Part shown: in pieces, positions 61,926-64,000 of the stretch
Position numbering within the stretch: the stretch's first letter is position 1
Layout: each line of letters opens with the position of its first letter
NCBI RefSeq assembly: GCF_036108815.1
Contig: NZ_CP107985.1
Location: 1,860,001-1,924,000 of the forward strand
Source: Streptomyces sp. NBC_00353
Lineage (GTDB): Bacteria > Actinomycetota > Actinomycetes > Streptomycetales > Streptomycetaceae
Length of the DNA stretch: 64,000 nucleotides
Direction of reading: 5' to 3'
Translations under genes and position numbers: made by a program
Notes under the pieces: model-generated
The model's database searches: none
What the model was told of the DNA's origin: nothing
Seen by the model: the letters and a program-made list of their open reading frames with translations, nothing else

Positions 61926-63451
61926 ATGTCGATCTCCCTGATACGCAGCAAGGCAGCCGTGACCGCGCTCGCGGCCGCGGTGAGCGTGACCGGTCTGCTC
62001 CCGGCCGCCGCTTCCGCACACGAAGGACCCGGCAGAACGTCAGGCACCACGTACTACGTGGACTGTCTGCGCGGCAGTGACCAGGCCTCGGGCACGAACA
62101 GCGGCACAGCATGGCGCACCCTCACCAAGGCCTCGCGCGCGTACGAGCCGGGCGACCGGCTGCTGCTGCGGCGTGGCCGCACCTGCACCGGGGTGCTCGC
62201 CCCGACCGGTTCCGGAACGGCCGCGGAGCCGATCTCCATCGACGCGTACGGGAAGGGGGCGAAGCCGCACATCGAGGGCGGGGGTGCCAGGGCCGCCGTG
62301 TACCTGTTCAACGTCGAGGGCTGGGAGCTGCGCTCGACATCTCCAACACCGGCGCGCACACCACGACGGACCGCCGCGCGGGACTGCTCGTGCGGCTCAC
62401 CGACCACGGCGTGGGCAGCCACTACGTCGTCGACGGGGTGGACGTGCACGACGTCAACGGCGCCGACTTCAAGGACCCCGACCCCAGCGGCGGCATCCTC
62501 TTCTCCGTCACCGGCTCGGCGGTCCCGACCCGTTTCGACGGCGTACGGATCGACGACTCGACCGTCCGCCGCACCGACCGCACCGGCATCGGCACCAGCT
62601 CCAGCTGGGGCCGCAGGGCCGAGCACCCGAACGGCCCCGGCACCAGTTGGGAGGCGATCACCGGCCTGCGGATCCAGCGCAACAAGGTGTACGACGTGGG
62701 CGGCGACGGCGTCGTCGTACAGACCGCGAAGGGCGCACTGGTCGAGCACAACTACGTGAACGGCTTCAACATGCGCTCGGCCGGCTACAACGCCGGTATC
62801 TGGGCCTGGAATTCGGACAACGTCATCTACCAGTACAACGAGGTGACCGGCGGCCACGGCACCCTCGACTCGATGGCGTACGACATCGACGGCGGCAACA
62901 ACCGCAACGTCTACCAGTACAACTACAGTCACGACAACGAGGGCGGCTTCCTGCTGATCTGCAACGGCGCGGGGATGACCACCGACGGCGACCGGGTCCG
63001 CCACAACATCAGCATCAACGACCGCAACACGATGTCCCCGTACGGCGTGATCTCGGTCGTCTGCGCCGCCACCACCGACACCCGGATCTACGGCAACACC
63101 ATCGTCACCGACGAGGCGAACACGGCCCTCGTCTCCGACAACGGCCCGACCGGGGTCACCTTCCGCAACAACATCTTCGTCGGGGCGTCCGGCGGTTCCC
63201 CGATCAACGACACCCGGAGCGTCTACGAGAACAACCTCTACTGGCGCACGGCCCAGCCCCTCGACACCTCTGCCCTCACCGCCGACCCGCTCTTCGCCTC
63301 GGCCTCCCCGACCGCCCCGCGCGACGTCCGCCTGCGCGCGGGCTCCCCGGCACTCGGCACGGGAATCCCGGTCGCCGACGGAATCACCCGCGACTACTTC
63401 GGCAACCGGATCCCGACCCCGCCGAACCTGGGCGCGGATCAGGACCGTTAG
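61926..63451 (+). pseudogene. Secreted right-handed parallel beta-helix protein, frameshifted
   Basis: The first frame (61926 to about 62333) gives a signal peptide (SKAAVTALAAAVSVTGLLPA) and TTYYVDCLRGSDQASGTNSG, WRTLTKAS...LLLRRG, the usual start of a secreted beta-helix (pectate lyase/DUF1565-type) protein, ending at VEGWELR. The second frame, from about 62334, continues LDISNTGAHTT and the repeated beta-helix coils (IQRNKVYDVGGDGVVV, VIYQYNEVTGGHG, NIFVG) to the stop at 63451, ending GADQDR. About four bases are missing at CTGCGC|TCGAC. So the full protein (about 510 residues) is interrupted, or the sequence has an error. It probably bound or cut a polysaccharide. Confidence 0.87.
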
Positions 63452-63481
63452 CCCCTGGCTCGCACCCGCATCACCCCTGCC

Positions 63482-63520
63482 GCCCGGCCGCCGGTGCCAT
63501 TTCCCACCCGGCGGCCGGGC
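63482..63520 (+). terminator. Hairpin terminator after the beta-helix gene
   Basis: Perfect 13-bp arms 63482-63494 and 63508-63520 with a 13-base loop, 30 bases past the stop. No T-run. Confidence 0.8.
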
Positions 63521-63756
63521 CCTGCGCTCCCTGAGGCCCGGCGGGTACCCCCTGTTGGATGAGTGGTGCCGGGTTCTCCACCGGTCTCACCAGAACCGAC
63601 CAGGACCCGCTCGGCGTACACCGTCGCCATCCGCTCGGGATACAGCCGACGCGCGCGGTCAGGCCTTGGGAGCGAGTGCGTCGACTGTCTCCGGGTCGAG
63701 CCCGATCTCGGCGGGCACCCGTCGCCTCAGTCGTGGGCGTGCAGCTGCATCACCGG

Positions 63757-64000
63757 TCAGGGGGTGTCACCACGCCAGTCCCACTTCAAAGGTGCGACCA
63801 GCCTGGGCTTGTACTCGGCCCGCCCGCCAGGACCGTAGGCCCCGATCTCCGTGGTCAGCCTCGCGCCTTCGCGCAGCGCTGCATCGGTCCACCCGGTGAC
63901 GTCCACGAGCAGGCCGTCGAGGGGGCCGCCGACCAGCTCCCGGTACTCGTGGCCCGCTTTCGGTCCGGGGTCGGGGTCGTCGTGGTCGGCGCCGTAGACG
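63757..64000 (-). CDS. Hypothetical protein, C-terminal part, partial at right edge
   Basis: A minus-strand frame enters from the right edge and stops at 63757, giving 80 residues: VYGADHDDPDPGPKAGHEYRE, then LVGGPLDGLLVDVTGWTDAALREG, and PRLVAPLKWDWRGDTP at the end. Codon bias is Streptomyces-like. The acidic ELVGGPLDGLLVDVTGW pattern resembles phage- or secretion-related small proteins, but I cannot name it. The frame starts beyond the window. Confidence 0.6.
   Translation of the reverse strand, partial: VYGADHDDPDPGPKAGHEYRELVGGPLDGLLVDVTGWTDAALREGARLTTEIGAYGPGGRAEYKPRLVAPLKWDWRGDTP

Overview
The window is chromosomal DNA from a high-GC actinomycete, almost certainly a Streptomyces. The signs are strong G/C in third codon positions, frequent GTG starts, families typical of the genus (SAV_915-type, DUF6191, an F420-dependent PPOX-type enzyme, a YrbE/Mce importer) and many secreted proteins. 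No rRNA, tRNA or CRISPR was seen. I read about 56 protein genes, five degraded genes or fragments, two insertion-sequence remnants and nine strong hairpin terminators.

Layout. 1-9.8 kb: the end of a family 2 glycoside hydrolase, an NPP1-type secreted protein, a lipoprotein, an F420-type oxidoreductase, a Tat-exported metallophosphoesterase with a lectin-like domain, a flippase-like membrane protein, a pair of polyprenol-phosphate-dependent mannosyltransferases and a HAD hydrolase. 9.9-15.2 kb: an intact Fur regulator diverges from katG; between them lies a second, decayed Fur gene that keeps its promoter and ribosome binding site. An MFS exporter follows. 15.2-28.4 kb: the core of the window, an uninterrupted minus-strand array read as lytic transglycosylase, sigma factor with a membrane segment, MceG ATPase, two YrbE permeases, MceA-F and two Mce-associated proteins. 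Most neighbours in the Mce part overlap by 4 bp. An Mce system imports lipid or sterol-like substrates across the envelope; the transglycosylase and sigma factor suggest coupling to cell-wall state.

28.9-47.4 kb: Dps, small hypothetical genes, a DinB enzyme, a DUF4230 protein, an orphan peptide-binding lipoprotein with an IS5-like remnant directly upstream, two opposed FG-GAP (integrin-like) secreted proteins, NadE, an SDR enzyme, an IS701-like remnant, a methyltransferase-like protein, and an Lrp regulator divergent from an SMP-30 lactonase. 47.7-57 kb: membrane and hypothetical proteins, a heme/antibiotic-type monooxygenase, an alpha/beta hydrolase, a pentapeptide-repeat/DinB gene split by one base and divergent from a WYL regulator, CorA, and a SAV_915-lysA pair. 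57-64 kb: a secreted lamin-tail protein with His/Asp heptad repeats behind a structured leader, a TUDOR-like small protein, an APH-type kinase, a chloramphenicol-phosphotransferase-like protein, a nitrobindin-like protein, a frameshifted secreted beta-helix protein, and the end of a gene entering from the right.

The most interesting parts are the transglycosylase/tethered-sigma/Mce locus, the decayed Fur gene ahead of katG, and the two recent-looking frameshifts (52.14 kb and 62.33 kb). Function calls rest on recognised motifs and family memory; no database search was run.
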